Shown: positions 22,739-36,608, counted from the first letter of the stretch. The stretch: 64,000 nt of DNA from Anniella stebbinsi (GCA_029215795.1 JARDYH010000001.1:297048654-297112653), one strand, 5' to 3'. Notes: a model not told the origin generated them from the letters alone. Translations and numbers: made by a program.

Positions 22739-23969
22739 CTAAAATGTTAATACAGTAAAGGTGCTAAATATCCCCAGTAGAATATGCATCTATCAATGTT
22801 GAATGTTATTATTTCCTGCATAGTCATCATCATCCTACCTTCTAATTCTAATTCCAATCTTCACGCCATCACGCCAAAACAGCAACAGTCAAACAAAAGA
22901 TGGAGTTATCAGCAGACATAGAAAAATCCTGATATTTCCAGAAGTGCACAGAATCTTCAACAAAAGAAAAGTATGGTGACAAAGGGGAAGAGGGAAATCC
23001 CCCCAAACAGCCCAGACCACGCTCAGTGCCAATGGAGTGCTGACTGACTTTTGTGGAGGGAGGGGGAATGGACTGGACTGGCTGGAATAATGAACTGCAG
23101 GATTTCACACCACAATATTCTGACTTGTAGATTTAGTGTAGGAAGAGAAAGAGGACATTCTCAGATTTATTTTTCAGGTCTGATTCAAAATCTGTTGTTC
23201 TCAGTGCAAATGAAATATTTCTTAATGAATTCAAAATCTAAGAGAAAATGTACAAGTTTTAGTCTATGCTGTTTCTGAATGAGCACCTCTAAAGTCAACT
23301 GCTCGTAGTTCTGTGTGTGCTCTGAATTATTCTGCAGCCTATTCAGTCAATCCAATATTTTTAACAGACTCTTATTTGTTTCCAATAACTAGGCTGAAAA
23401 ATGTGGCACTGAGTATGTCCTTACAGGCCTAGTTTATCTTGGGGGCTTGAAGAGAAATAAATTGAAAACCAGGAGGAAGGTGAAATTGAATAGAGCAGCT
23501 GGAGTACCACGGATGGAGTTAAAACTGCCCATAGAAATCAATGGAGAAATCCATGATTTTATGCAGCTGGGAGAGGCCACCAGTGTGTACCACAACTCAC
23601 AAACAAGCAAAAATAGAGAAAAGAAATCCCAAAATGAAGAGTGGGGGAACAAAACAGTAATAATGATAAAATTCTTACTATATGAGGGCTAGAGAAGAAC
23701 TAATGTCAGAGGTCAGGTTTATTGAAAGATGGAGTGTTTTTGTTATTTTTTTGAATGATAAATTTAGTGATGTCTGATCATACCCATTTTTTCTTTGATT
23801 TTAACTCTTTAGCCCTCTCCAGGCATTCTTCTTACCATGATGAAAGAACATGTAAGGTGTGCTCCAGTCCCCACTCTCAGTCATTGCATCAGTCACCCTA
23901 TATGTGTGGAAGTCTGAACAACAGAGCTTCTATCCATGGAAACTCGGGGTTCCTAATTGTGATCAAAGA
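22739..23969. other. no gene; dispersed repeat at 22975-23110
   Basis: 22975-23110 (TGGAGTGCTGACTGACTTTT...GGAATGGACTGGACTGGCTGG) is repeated in diverged form near 26330 and 26880. The remainder is unremarkable. Confidence 0.4.
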
Positions 23970-26100
23970 GTGATGAAACAAAACAGGAGATGGATTGAGT
24001 GCAGATGGAGACGAACTCCTGATGGATGCAATCAAACACTGGTAAGTACCTATGGTAAGCTGTATTCAGGGGCAGTGAGGGCAGCAAAAAAACAATACTT
24101 TGCTGCCACTATTAAATCATCAACCTGCCGCCCAGCGGAGCTTTTCAGAGTTTTCCGAGGGCTTTTACATCCCGGCCCCAAGGACATGGTAAAACCATCT
24201 GAGACCCGTTGTAACATATTTGCTAGGCACTTCCAGAATAAAACCTTTGGCATCCGCCAGAACTTAGACTCCAACATTATAGCAGGTGAATCAAGTGAGG
24301 TATCCAGAGCACAGGCTTGTCCTGTTTTCTTGGATGAGTTTCAGTTGGTACAACTCGAGGACATTGACAAGGTGCTTGGACAGATTCGTGCAACCACCTC
24401 CGTATTGGATCCTTGCCCCTCTTGGCTAATAAAAGCTTACAGGGATGGAACAACTGGCTGGGCCAGGGAAGTGATTAATCCCTCTTTGCAAGAGGGAATG
24501 CTCCCAGGCCTCCTGAAAGAGGCAGCAGTGAGACCACTCCTGAAGAACTCTTCCTTGGACACTGAAAATCTTAATAAATACAAGCCAGTAGCAAATGTTC
24601 CATTTCTGGGCAAGGTCCTTGAGCAGGTAGTTGCGAGCCAGCTCCAGGCACTCTTGGATGAGACCAATTCTCTGGATCCATTTCAGTCGGGTTTCAGGCC
24701 TGGTTTTGGTACAGAAACAGCCTTGGTCGCCTTGTATGATGACCTATGTCGGGAGAAGGACAGGGGGAGTGTGACTCTGTTGATTCTCCTTGATCTCTCA
24801 GCGGCTTTCGATACCATCGACCATGGTAGCCTTCTGGGACGACTGGCTGAGTTGGGATTGGGAGGCAACGCATTGCAGTGGTTCCGCTCCTACTTGGCGG
24901 GTCGGCTCAGCAATGTTGAGGAACATTGCTGAGCCCTGTGGATTCTCCAGTATGGGGTTCCGCAGGGGTCAGTTTTGTCCCCCATGCTGTTCAATATCTA
25001 CATGAAACCGTTGAGTACGGCCATCTGGAGTTTTGGAGTGCGTTATCATCAGTACGCTGATGACACACAGCTCTATTTCTCTCTTTCATCTTCATCAGGT
25101 GAGGCTGTGAACGTGCTGAACCAGTGCCTGGCTGCGACAATGGACTGGATGTGAGCTAATGAACTGAAACTCAATCCAGATAAGACTGAGTCACTGTTAG
25201 TGGGTGGTTCTGCGGACCGGATGGAGGGTCTTCAACCTGTTCTGGATGGGGTTGCACTCCGCTTGAAGGTGCAGGTTCGAAGCTTGGGGATTCTCCTAGA
25301 ACCGTCTCTGTCACTCGGTGGCGCGGAGTGCCTTCTACCAACTTCGGTTGGTGGCCCAGCTACATCCCTATCTGGATAGAGATAACCTGGCTTCAGTTGT
25401 CCATGCTCTGGTAACCTCCAAGTTAGATTACTGCAATGCACTCTACGTGGGACTGCCTTTGAAGATGGTTCGGAAGCTGCAGCTTGTGCAAACTGCAGCG
25501 GCCAGATTATTAACTGGGACCAGAAGGTTCGAGCATGTAAGACCTACTTTGGCTCGCTTGCATTGGCTGCCTGTATGTTTCCGAGCCTGATTCAAGGTGC
25601 TGGTTTTAACCTATAAAGCCTTAGATGGCTTGGGTCCACAATACCTGATGGAACGCCTTTCCCGACATGAATCTACCAGAACACTAGGTTCAACATCTAA
25701 GGTCCTCCTCCGGGTGCCTACTCTGAGGGACGCTCAGAGGTCAGCAACAAGGGAGAGGGCCTTCTCTGTGGTGGCCCCCCAATTGTGGAACAATCTCCCC
25801 AATGAGGACCGCCTGGCACCAACATTGTTATCTTTTTGGCGCCAGGTCAAGACTTTCCTCTTCTCAGGCATTTAGCAATATCTGGTGAGCCCGGGTTTGT
25901 TTTGTTTTTTAGGCATCTAGCTTTTTAAAGTTATTATAGTGGTTTAAAATGTATGTGTATATTGTGTGTATATTATATAGTTTTGCTGTTTTAATTTTTG
26001 TATATTGTTTTTAATTGTTTTAATCTTATGTAAACAGCCCAGAGAGCTTCTGCTATGGGGCGGTATACAAATATAATAAATAAATAAATAAATAAATAAA
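23970..26100 (+). mobile_element. L2-type LINE, 5'-truncated, decayed reverse transcriptase
   Basis: A 357-codon frame (23859-24932) covers the upstream RT region. It includes KYKPVANVPFLGKVLEQVVA, FQSGFRPGFGTETALVALYD and the palm motif LLDLSAAFDTIDH. After a disruption at about 24920 the sequence continues with [17 protein letters not shown] and [10 protein letters not shown] (catalytic YADD). A stop follows at about 25153, with further shifts near 25311. The C-terminal block RLLTGTRRFEHVRPTLARLH, LHWLPV, YKALDGLGPQYL and APQLWNNLP is typical of the L2 clade. The 3' tail (GCCCAGAGAGCTTCTGCTAT, (AAATA)n) ends at 26100. The endonuclease and ORF1 are absent. Inactive. Confidence 0.9.
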
Positions 26101-27226
26101 TTGTGTAGAGAGTTCTCACAGATAGTGGAAGCTCTCTGTTTCAGACAGTCACCCTCCATGCATATAGGATAACATGCAATGGTGGAGGGAGTGCTGCTCA
26201 TCTCACATGTCCTTTCATGACAATACGAATGGCTGAAAACGGATACTATTAAAGGATAATGTATATTGGATCATATCTTTGTAAATTTTATATGATTAAA
26301 TACATTTAAAAATCAAAAGAACCAACGAGGATCAAGCATGCTCAATGGGTACAGATTGCTGACTGAGTGGGGAGAAAGAAAACCCGGAGCAGTAGCGGGA
26401 ATGGAATAGAGTGTCTGAACACAAGCACTCCATACTGCAACATTTTGTACTCTTTATTTCTGAAGGACAGCTGTAAGTGTCATTGCTTATGTAGCCAAAA
26501 TGGCACCACTTACACAAAAGAGATGTATCAGCAGGCTTGGGGGAACTCCAAGGTTTGCAGAAATACAAAATAAATAAATAGGTGGCATTCCAAAAACTGA
26601 GCACTGAGCATCTTAGTGACTGACAGGGACAGAGGGGAGGACAGAAAACTGGTCAGGAGGGGAAATGGAATGATGTATTGTGGAGGAGGACATGGATGGT
26701 GACTGTAACAATAAATGAACAGAAGCATTCCAGGTGTTGCAGGACCTACTTGTTCCCTCAATGTTCAGGCTGTGGACCTTGCTGCTTATGTAGCCAAAAT
26801 GGCACTATCTCCACCCGAGAGAGAACTATCAGTAGACTTTTGACCACCCTCCCACTCCAAACAGGGTACTGAGCATGCTCAGTGACCATGGAATGCTGAC
26901 TGACTTGGTGGGGTGGGGGCAGAGGGAGAATGGAGTGGCTGGAAACCTGAGCAGCAACAGCTCAATCAAAATATTCCCAATTGCTGATTTGGAAGCTACG
27001 AAGCTGTTTGGCAGCCTGACAGTATTCCCTGCCTGAGATCACATAATATTATACGAAACATCTGATTTCTCTGCTTAAAAAAAATCTTAATTCTAATACA
27101 GATAATAGACAAGTAGTAGTAACTAGCAGGGCCAGCTTTATTGTGAGGCAACTGAGGCACTCACCTCCACCAGCAGGTGCTCTGTAGAGCTCCGCCAGCC
27201 CCTCCCCTGTAGTGGAATTTTCCTCA
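26101..27226. other. no gene; two diverged repeat units
   Basis: GTAGCCAAAATGGCACCACT (about 26491) recurs as GTAGCCAAAATGGCACTATC (about 26791). Flanking blocks containing GCATGCTCA...GCTGACTGA recur near 26335 and 26875. They form two or three diverged copies of an unnamed dispersed repeat, also seen at 22975-23110. Non-coding. Confidence 0.45.
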
Positions 27227-27564
27227 GGGTGCCTCTACAAGAGCAATTTAAAGCTCTTTCAAGGTGCATTAAAAAAAATACCTCTACAAGAGCGGAGCGC
27301 AAATCGGGGTCGAGGCACTTTTTCCGTCCAATTATGCGCATTATTGAATGCGCATTAAATAGTGAGTTTTACTTTCTGCGGGCGTTAAAGTACCTTATGA
27401 CCATATAAACTAGCGATTCTCCGCATTTCAACCACTTTAAAGCGCGTTTCATACTGCCAGTAATGCGCTTCACCGCCTGTCGTTTATAGGAATTAGGCGT
27501 AGAAGCGATGGTGAGGAGATGCACATAATCGGGCAACCAGGCATCAAGCCAAATTCTTAGCAAG
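27227..27564 (-). mobile_element. GCGC element, copy 4
   Basis: It starts GGGTGCCTCTACAAGAGC in reverse orientation, continues through ATTATGCGCATTATTGAATG and TAATGCGCTTCACCGCC, and ends in a decayed CAAATTCTTAGCAAGAG. Non-coding. Confidence 0.75.
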
Positions 27565-27714
27565 AGTGGCTGACTGGGCTCTCTGGAGAAGCCACCCAAC
27601 CTGCTTCCCCCATGTTGCGTGCCCCTTTGTCCCCTTAGCTTTGCTGTTTTGGGGCTCTGACTGACCGAACTATTGCAAGATCCCCACTGCTAGGAAGGGG
27701 CATAAAGTGGCATA

Positions 27715-28058
27715 GGGTGCCTCTTCACGAGAGGTTTAATGCTCTTTGAAGTCTCATTAAAAAATTTACCTCCACACCAGCGGAGCGCAAATGGGGCGTA
27801 GAGGCGCGTTATCTCTCCGATTATGCGCATTATCGAATGTGCGTTAAATCGCAAGTTTTATTTTGCTCCGTCCGTTAAAGCGCATTTTGACTGTGTGAAT
27901 ATGCGCTTATGCGCATTAACTACTTGTTGGATATCCGTTAATGCGCTTCGCCGCCTCTCGCCGCCCCTCGTGCAGAGGGATTAGGTGTAAATGCGCTTCT
28001 GCGATTATGCGCATAATCGGCTAACCAGGCGCAAAAGCGAATCCTTGTAGAGGGGACC
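27715..28058 (-). mobile_element. GCGC element, copy 5
   Basis: It starts GGGTGCCTCTTCACGAG and ends GAATCCTTGTAGAGGGGACC. It carries ATTATGCGCATTATCGAATG and CGATTATGCGCATAATCG-like motifs. It lies only 150 bp from copy 4 in the same orientation. Confidence 0.8.
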
Positions 28059-30237
28059 AGAGACAGTGGTGGCAGGAGAAGGGGCACAAGGTGCAGGAAG
28101 AGGCAGTGTCAGGAGGTAAGGGCGTAAGACACCTTAGTCCAGGGCTAGTAACGCTGAGTGGGAGCATAATAATTCATGCAACTTCCCCTTTGCCAAGATC
28201 AAGTTTCCTCACATTCACGTTTTCGCTAAACCATCCTTATTTCTAAGCATTATACTTAAAAAAAAAAAGAATTCCCTCCCCATCCCTACATTTTCCTCTT
28301 AGGACAAAGGCAGGGCAGTGGTGTACTTGCAGAGCAGAGTTGGTGAGAGGAATGGATTGCTTTACACATTCCTCACCCCCAGCCCACAAATTATGCTCTG
28401 CAAATGTCCACTACATTGTTTTAAATCACATTTTCCCCAGCTATGCTCTGCAAGCCAGAAAGCCCAGCTGGTGGGGAAACAGCCCAGCAGGATGGGTAGG
28501 TGGGTATATTTGTAGAAAGCATTAGCAGGCATGGAAAGCACTAAGCCATGCTCTCCTCCTCCCACTGATCTTCCCCTGAAAGTGTTCCCCATGACTGCAT
28601 TTACAATATTTCAGCAAATGCAAGTTTGAGAACATACATTTGCCAATATGACATTGTGTTCCAACCTTAGAAACTCATAAGAAAAGAGAAAAAGAAAGAG
28701 AGCAAGAGATGAAGTTTCCAACCTGATTTTGCCCTTTTTGCCCTTTATATAAGATTAACTCCTAATATATGAGCACAGGGTATGTAATGCCATGTGAAAA
28801 GAAAAAAGAATAAAGTAACAAAAACAGCAAACAAGTTGCAGCATTAATTTTCCCTTATATAGTTGTTTTTTGCCTGAAAACAGAATGGCCATGAAAGGCA
28901 AATTTCTATATATTTTCATTCTCTGAAGCATTATTTGTATTCTTTCCCTGAGATAACAATTTATAGGGACACATTTCCATTTAAGATGCAGTATCTTTAA
29001 TGTTCAGCTACATCAGCTATTGTGAATCAATTTACTGTGGATAAATTGTTTCTGCAGATATTACTGTTCCCAAATTCTGCTTTGTATCAGTTCAGTATAA
29101 AGTCTGAAAGTATACCTAGGAGACTTACCTTTGATATAGTATATATACAGTTCCATAAATAGGGATAAACTGGACATGTTACCCAGATAAAATGAAAATA
29201 TGGCACTGGTCTAGTTAGACTGGGGATAGGGGTTTTGGCTTCAAAAACTGACCACCTTGGTTTCTGTAGAAAGCTTTGGAAAGACATGCCTCATGATCCT
29301 AATTCCTTTTTTCTGTAGTGGCACAACATCTATAGTCATAATAATATTTGTCTGTCCGTATGTACATACATACGTACATCTGTCACCATCATAGTGCCAT
29401 GATGTGAAACCTAGATACCTGAAATTTGACATGCATACTAAGGGAACTCTAAGCATGTGCACATTAGAAACCCCCCCCCCCATGCATTAATTAATTTCAG
29501 TTAATTTAAATGTGTCCATGTGTTTGAAGCTTGCAATAATATTTTAATCCACTAGGGGCAGATTTCCCTGACCAGCACATAGCTTTGCAATCCATTAAGT
29601 ATGAAGCCATGAGAGATTAGTAGGCCAAGGTCAGAATTATATATGCATGCCCTTTTCCCTGTTGTGGGGCAGCACCCCCATCCACTCAGAGGAACAGAAT
29701 CAACAGACCCCTCCAACATTTTCAGTCACTAGAGGCAGACTTCCCTAACCAGTGCATAATTTTGCAGTCAATATAGTTTGAAACATGGGGGAAATTAGTA
29801 AACCCAATAGTACAGTCATATGTCTGCCCCATGCCCCATGCTGTGAGGAAGCTACCCTTCAGAGAAATGGAGTGGAAAGGCACATCCCTTAAAGGGTACA
29901 AGGGTGCACCTGGCAGGGGCTGTGTTTAGGGGTATTAGAGGGTGTGGTTTCACTCTGATGGGACAGGCATCATGTGTCCAGATCTCTGACAGATGTGTAA
30001 TTTTGCTTAAAAGCTTTACTGCATCAACATAAGGGTTATTCCCCACCCATTGAAAGCCAGATCTGTTCACTAGTTGTTGACTAAAGTACGTTTGTTGGGA
30101 CAATGGCATAGCCAACTCCCATCTGTCCTGACCATCTGGCAGATGGGCAGAGATTTCCCACTCCTGCCAAAGGCCTTTGAAATTCCCTAGTATTTATGCA
30201 TATCTTGGACTTCTAGCTACTGCAGGGCCAAGTAATG
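28059..30237. other. no gene; diverged 180-bp duplication
   Basis: 29543-29680 (CACTAGGGGCAGATTTCCCT...) is repeated in diverged form at 29725-29850 (CACTAGAGGCAGACTTCCCT...), a two-unit tandem duplication or part of an unnamed repeat. The other open frames are short. Confidence 0.4.
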
Positions 30238-30300
30238 TGAACTGCCCAGAGAGCTTCGGCCATTTGGCAGTATAGAAATGTAATAACTAAGTAAATAAAT
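30238..30300 (+). mobile_element. L2-type 3' tail
   Basis: CTGCCCAGAGAGCTTCGGCC, then GGCAGTATAGAAATGTAATA and an AAATA tail. Confidence 0.65.
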
Positions 30301-30772
30301 ATGACAAAGGCATTTGTGTTCTGAAATTCCGTGGGTTTTCCTTGAGATGTGATAAGAACGGTAGTCAAATAAATTTAATATAAAAGTATAATATTTTAGA
30401 AAAAATAAGTAAAGGGTTTATTTGATATTTACCTTTATTCAGCAAAGACTGTAAAGATAACGTATTAAATTGGTTTTATCATGACTTAAAGTCTAATTCC
30501 CACATTGACTGTTGATGTCCTACTGTCAGAATGACATGATTTTTATGTATCATGTATTCCAATAGATAAATGTGTCCCAATAGATAAAGTTATTTGATCT
30601 GCCACATTCTGGAAGTTCATAAAAAACTAAACTTCTTCAGTTTATCAAGTCCATCAAAATTAAACTTCAGATGAGGATCACTGACCTCATAATGATAGGT
30701 TAGTATTCACCATGGGAATACTAAGCAGATGTGATTGTGAGACGCAGACATAAAGCATATGCTTAAATGTAA
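30301..30772. other. no gene seen
   Basis: AT-rich spacer. Confidence 0.4.
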
Positions 30773-31126
30773 GGCTGCCTCTACAAGAGAGGTTTAAAGC
30801 TCTTTCAAGGCGCTTAAAATTTTTTACCTCTACAAGAACGGAGCGCAAATCGGGCGTAGAGGCGCGTTATCTCTCCGATTATGCGCATTATCAAATGTGC
30901 GTTAAATCGCGAGTTTTATTTTGCTCCGGCCGTTAAAGCGCATTTTGACTATGTGAACAAGCGATTATGCGCATTAACTACTTGTAAAGCGCATTTTGGT
31001 CATCCGTTAATGCGCTTCGCCGCCTCTCGCCACCTCTCGTGCAGAGGGATTAGGTGTAAATGCGCTTCAGCGATTATGCGCATAATCGCCTAACCAGGCG
31101 CAAAAGCGAATCCTTGTAGAGGGGAC
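30773..31126 (-). mobile_element. GCGC element, copy 6
   Basis: It starts GGCTGCCTCTACAAGAGAGG and ends ATCCTTGTAGAGGGGAC. It is very similar to copy 8 at 48285-48639. The 70-codon frame at 30881-31093 translates repeated motif DNA (also 48393-48605) and is not a gene. Confidence 0.85.
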
Positions 31127-31232
31127 GTCAATGAGTACTAAGTGCTGATGCAGATATAACCCTGGTGGTATAACTAGAGGTGCAGAACCTGATTTTCGCC
31201 CTGTTTGGGAGAAATATTTTTTTAAAAAAATA

Positions 31233-31325
31233 AGGGTCTAATCCTATGCATGCTTTGCCAGAAAGAAGTCCTACAATTCCCACCATTATAGAACTTTGTG
31301 TCTAAACATGCATAGGATTGAGCTT
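31233..31325. mobile_element. foldback MITE (CCTACAACTCCCAG family), short copy
   Basis: TAATCCTATGCATGCTTTGC...GTCCTACAATTCCCACC and its mirror GTGTCTAAACATGCATAGGA. The centre is deleted compared with the copy at 200-334. Confidence 0.65.
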
Positions 31326-32756
31326 AAATAACATTAAAAAAAAACCATAGTGTGTACTGAGACAGCCACAGGGTTCCACTGGCAACAATATTGCCCAGAT
31401 CATAGCTGAATCATCCTTACATTGCTGCTGAACCAGGGCATAATAATAACAGGGTTTGTTAAAGATATACTAGATAACGTTTATCTAATAATTAAATAGT
31501 TACTAGGAAATTTCATGGTTTCAAATGTATCCCAAGCCCCTTAAAAGCACAAAGCTATTACTATGCAATGACTATAGCCATATTTTCTTTTGAGAACACA
31601 GCTAGTCAGCTGTAGACTTTCCTTCTCCTAACTCAGGCAGCTGATGTCCTTCCTTTCATGCCAATGGGAAACCTGACTGGATGCTTTTGTTGCTGTGGTT
31701 TTACATATGAGAGCTGATTCCTAGAGATCAGAACTAGCCGCTTGTTACCCTTTACTAATGCTGGGAATTTCCCCAAACTAAAAACCTGCTTCTCCCCTTT
31801 TTTTGTCCAATGATAATCACATATTTCACAGACAAAACATCACACAGTTTAAACCCTGGAATGACTATTCAAGCATGATGCCAATTAAAGTGAGAAAGAT
31901 TCTAATATTTGATTATTACTAATAATGGCATTCACCATATCAGAAGAAATCTTCTCAGTGGCCAAACAGCATTGATTGTAGCTTTTAATCCTGCTATTTT
32001 ATGTTCCTATTCCACCCAATATTGTTATGAGAAATGCAGGACCATTCTTTGCAGAGTTGCTTGCTTGCTAATAGTCAGAAAGCATTGGTTGAAATTATTG
32101 TTGCAACCTAGATTGTTTGTGCAAATGGTTAGGGAATCCCTCGCATTAATCTACCTGCGGGAATTAGGTCTGAGATCAGAAGAAAGGGAGGGGGAAGAGA
32201 TTTTGCTGTAACCTAGAAACTGCTATAATTCTAGATTGTTTTAGGAAATATTTTAATGACCATTTTTATGGATGAAGTCAACAGTGGACTGATGCACATA
32301 AGTGGCTCAACATGTTTCCATATGTCAATTTACCATGTCCAGATCCAGTCCCTTTGTTCTCAAGATCATCATCTGGATAGGTATTAAATAATTGACATTA
32401 CTGGTTCAACATAAATATATTGGGCAGTATCTTATGCTGCCTGCAGGCCAGCAGGATCCATCGGTAGGGAAATGAGGAACTAGCTATTGTTCAAGCAACC
32501 TGAAACGCACAGAAAAACTGGCATTTCTAATTGTTTCCAGTGTTCCTTTACAAAGCACTAACTCCCTGTTGCTCAAGCAGTGGTCCTGCTGGTACAACAC
32601 AATCAGCGGACGCACAGTGGCTCTATTGGGTGCTGCCCATTATTAAACAGTGCCACTTTATCAGTTAAAGGAAGGTTTAGAGAGAATACAGCCAGTGCCA
32701 TGCACATTTTAATTAAACTCCATGCTTCCATTGTGAATGCAGATATGTTATATCTT
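31326..32756. other. no gene seen
   Basis: AT-rich. The 100-codon frame at 31909-32211 resembles no family I know. Confidence 0.4.
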
Positions 32757-32990
32757 GAGAGAGAGGCAGTGTGGTAGAGTGTTGGGGTGGGACTCGGGAG
32801 ACCCAGATTCTGGTCCCCAAGTTTTAGTCTGCACTCAGCCATGAAGCTCTCTGAGCGAGTTTGGGCTAGTCACATACTCTCAATCTAACCTACCTCAAAA
32901 GGAGAGGAAGAGGATTATGTAAGCCACCATGGGTTCATTGGAAGAAGGGGGAAAGGCAATCACAATCATCATTATCATCATCATCATCTC
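32757..32990 (+). mobile_element. tRNA-derived SINE
   Basis: Same family as 1563-1797: GAGGCAGTGTGGTAGAGTGT, CTGCACTCAGCCATGAAGC, TCTAACCTACCTCA. The end is replaced by a (CAT)n-like run. More diverged than the first copy. Confidence 0.75.
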
Positions 32991-33060
32991 AGCAAAGTAA
33001 GGCAGCTGCCTCTAGTGGTAGATCTGGAGTGACATAAAGGGCAGCATGTTGTTAATTATA

Positions 33061-33810
33061 GACTGAGTTCGGACATCATGATAATCCACAAAGGGTTAAT
33101 TAAGCCACAATAGCTTAATTAACACATTGTCGGTTATCGTGGCATCTGGTTGGAGTTTTTTTTAAAAGCCCGTGATGACTTATTTGGCCAAAATAATTGA
33201 CTCTGATAAACCATGGTCTGCAGAGTGGGTTATTTAAACCATCGTGGGTTATCATGCCATCCGGCGGTCAGAGTGGCTTATTTTGGCTGGCTAGAGAGCT
33301 GTGTGGCAAAAGCCAAAAACGCTGCCACTCTGCTCCTTGTCAGCTGTCAGTGTTAGGGGGTGCAGGGTTTTGATGATGCAATAGGTGCCTCCTGAATAGA
33401 GGAGCCTGTGTATGAAGTTTCGTTCTGATCCTGCATAGCCCAAAGGTCTAGCCACTTTCTCCTTTTTGGTGCACTCGGCATTTTCCCTCCAGGGTGAATG
33501 ATCTGACAGGGGGTTGATGGTGGATTGGGTGCATCCTGACTGCAGGAGGCTGTATATGAAGTTTTGTCCCAAGCCTGCAAACTTGCAGCACTTCAGAGGT
33601 AAAGCAGTTGCACTGATCAGGCAAGAGGACTGCTGCAGGACAGGGGGCATAGTGTCTGTGAGTCAAATTACACACAGTAGTTTACTAACGTATTCACTGT
33701 AGCTTATTAGCCCACTTGTGTAGCGGGGAATCATGGGCTATTGAAAAAATAAGTTATTGTGAGTAGCTTATTAATCCATTGTGTGGTATCGTGACATCTG
33801 AACGCAGCCA
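33061..33810. mobile_element. 750-bp TIR element
   Basis: The ends GACTGAGTTCGGACATCATGATA and TATCGTGACATCTGAACGCAGCC are imperfect inverted repeats. Internal copies of GGTTATCGTGGCATCTGG and CATCGTGGGTTATCATGCCA occur near both ends. Frames such as 33291-33650 are not recognisable proteins. It belongs to the same TIR group as 44562-45090 and 45178-45688. Confidence 0.6.
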
Positions 33811-36548
33811 TAGAGTTTAGGAGTGTTTGTCTCATATCACAGGTGCCATTGTGTCTTATGCTGGTCCTATTACAAATTCTGATATTTGTTGCTAGTTGAA
33901 TGGGTATGTTGTCTTATTACTCTGTTTTCTAAGGATGGTAAATGCATTAACGACTTGCACCAGTCGTTTATTCAAATCTAACCATTTCTTGAATTTTGTT
34001 TGGCAATTATTTAACGGGAATCTCCTTGAACTTTAAGCAGTTCCTCTCACTTTTTTCCCCTTCTTTAAATAAATGCTAATTAACTAGCCTGTATTTTTAC
34101 ATTCAAGCAAAGAGTATGAATAAATAAAAAGAATTATTTGGTAAGTTCATACATTGGGAACATTTTTCTAGAAGGTAGTGGTGATACTGACAAGGAATCT
34201 TATTTCCTTATGCTCTGAAATGAAAACACAAATAAAAACATAGACATCTTGCAAGCAGGTTTGCAAACAGCTTGTCACAACGAAAAATTATAATCGATGT
34301 GACATGAACATTCTTCTTTGGTTTATTATTGAGCCATAATTCTACCAAAGGGAATTCACTCATGTGAACGGTAAAACCCAGATCAGCTGTTCACTTTCTA
34401 TAATTTACCCATGAGGTTTGGTTTGCATGCAGTTTTCTTCATTTAAAAATACCCTCCTTAGAAACATACACGTTTCTAAGCTATATAGATGGTATAGCTA
34501 CAGTATAATTTCTCATAGTCTCTACGTAGCACTAAAAGGGTCAAAATTAGTTGTACTGGATGCCATTTTTTATTTTTTTTATTTAGGGCACCCATAGGGT
34601 GTAGGTGTGGAAATGGGGTAGGAGTGAAAATGGCCCCTAGACCTCCCAAAGTTACCCACCCCTATCTTAACGGGTCCTGATATTGTATTGCTCATTGTCT
34701 TTAGCTGTTTTGATTGTTTACAATTTTTGTATGATAAGATTTTATATTACTTTTTATCATGTTTTACTTCAGATTTTTTTATTTTTGTGAATTGCTTAGA
34801 GAGCTTTGCCTATTGGGTGGTATAGAAATGAAATAATAATAACTAATACTAACACCAAATACAGTGCAATGTTGGCACTGCAAGACGAATTACCTTGTCG
34901 GTTGTCTCTGTGCTTCTCTGTAATTTTGTGAACCCTAATAGTTCATAAGTTTAATACAGTAATCCTATGTACGTCTATCCAAATGTGCTGTTGAATTTAA
35001 TGAGACTTACTTCTAATTATGTTTGTGAGCAATGTTAGGCTAACAGAAGAAGTACAAAAGGTGGCAGTGTTCCACTAGTTGTTGTGCAAGTGCTAGCAAA
35101 CAACTAGTACAACTAGCACAAATAAGATCTAGTTTAATGAGTTGTGCAATTGCTTGTGTAAGCAGAATCAAAGTACTGGATCTGACACTTGCACATGGAT
35201 GAAACAGAATTTTGGCAAGTGGTAGATTTGTGTTAGCAGAGTTACATAATAAATGTATATAGAATTGTAGCCTAAATATTGCATTGATGTGATGTTGCTT
35301 CAATTTTCCCCTCCATTTATTCTTATATACATGACCTATCATTTTCTTTGTTTCAAGTGATAAGGAATTACTCAGCAAATACAAGAAAAAGAGACCTATG
35401 AAATGAAGGTGTTGGTCAAATGTATTGTAATTAAATAATATTGGACAGAATTGGAAATAAAATTATATGTAGGTCATATTAGTAGAGCATTGAGATACTA
35501 CCTGATATATGGCCACCCAATTTTCAAATGTATTTAGCTAGATTCAATCAGTGCAATCCAAGTTTGTTAAAAGAAATTGGCTTTATTGCTATTTTAATGT
35601 GGGCATGGATTCACCCAGAGGTCAGAAGTCCTAAAACTCATGCTAAATATTGAATTATCTGAGCAATGGTATTTTCATTGGTACTCCATACTTCCACCCA
35701 CCTCCACTTTGAGTGAAAGTGTAGAAGCAGCTATGAAAAAGTGTGTGTGTGTTTTATTTTGTTACTTAGGCAGTTTGCATTACAGTGAAAACACCTACCC
35801 ACCTTAAACCATAGAAGTAAAATACATAAATAAAATTCTGTGGACATATTGTAGAAATGCCCATGACCAGACCTGTCACCAATTTTGGCACAGTAAATTC
35901 TTCATTTAGATTTTGATATAATACTGGATATAACTCTTTCCAGTTTGTTGTATATCTGTGCACCAGTTGCATTGTAGGGATGGGGGCTTGGCTCCATTAA
36001 AGAGCAGTTTTGTAGACACACAAAATTTTACATGAGCTCCCAGTATTCACCAAGTTCAGGTCTTTCTAAGGTTTATCTCATTCTCTTCTGATTTATAAAT
36101 ATAGAAACTGTTCAGTAAAGCTGTAAGACTTGATTGGATCTTTTCCTACTACCCACTTGGCAATATGACTAATCAACAAATGCCTTGATCAAGAATGAAC
36201 TCAAGCCTCTCCTAGTCCTTTGTGTCTCCAGTTAAGATACAACTGAGAAAAATGCCATCAGCAGCAGGAACACTCAATCACTGACTAGGGCAGTTGCAGG
36301 GATGAGTCACAGGATGCTGTCACTTTGAATTGTAGCATGACACTTTGAATGAAAGTTAGAATTTGGAACAGCCTATGATCGGAAATAGCCCTCTACTGAC
36401 TTTTATCATATGAAAACAAGGACAGAAAACTACTTCTGGCTTTTCCAGGTATATGGCACTGTGGGACTGTGCTCATCCTTGCCAGTACAAATGGCAGAGC
36501 AGAGACTAGCAGAATGGGTTCAGCTACTGGGCGGTATAGAAATGAAAT
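33811..36548. other. no gene seen; L2-type tail at 34790-34845
   Basis: About 2.7 kb of AT-rich DNA. One decayed L2-type tail (TTAGAGAGCTTTGCCTATTG...GGTATAGAAATGAAATAA) lies at 34790-34845. A 114-codon minus frame (35040-35384) is unlike known families. Confidence 0.45.
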
Positions 36549-36608
36549 GAAATTGATATAGAGTAGAATTTATTTATTTATATTGGCTCACTGGGATATG
36601 AACAACAA
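36549..36608 (+). repeat. 60-bp direct repeat, copy A
   Basis: GATATAGAGTAGAATTTATT...TTGGCTCACTGGGATATGAA. A near-identical copy lies 470 bp to the right at 37019-37077. Confidence 0.8.
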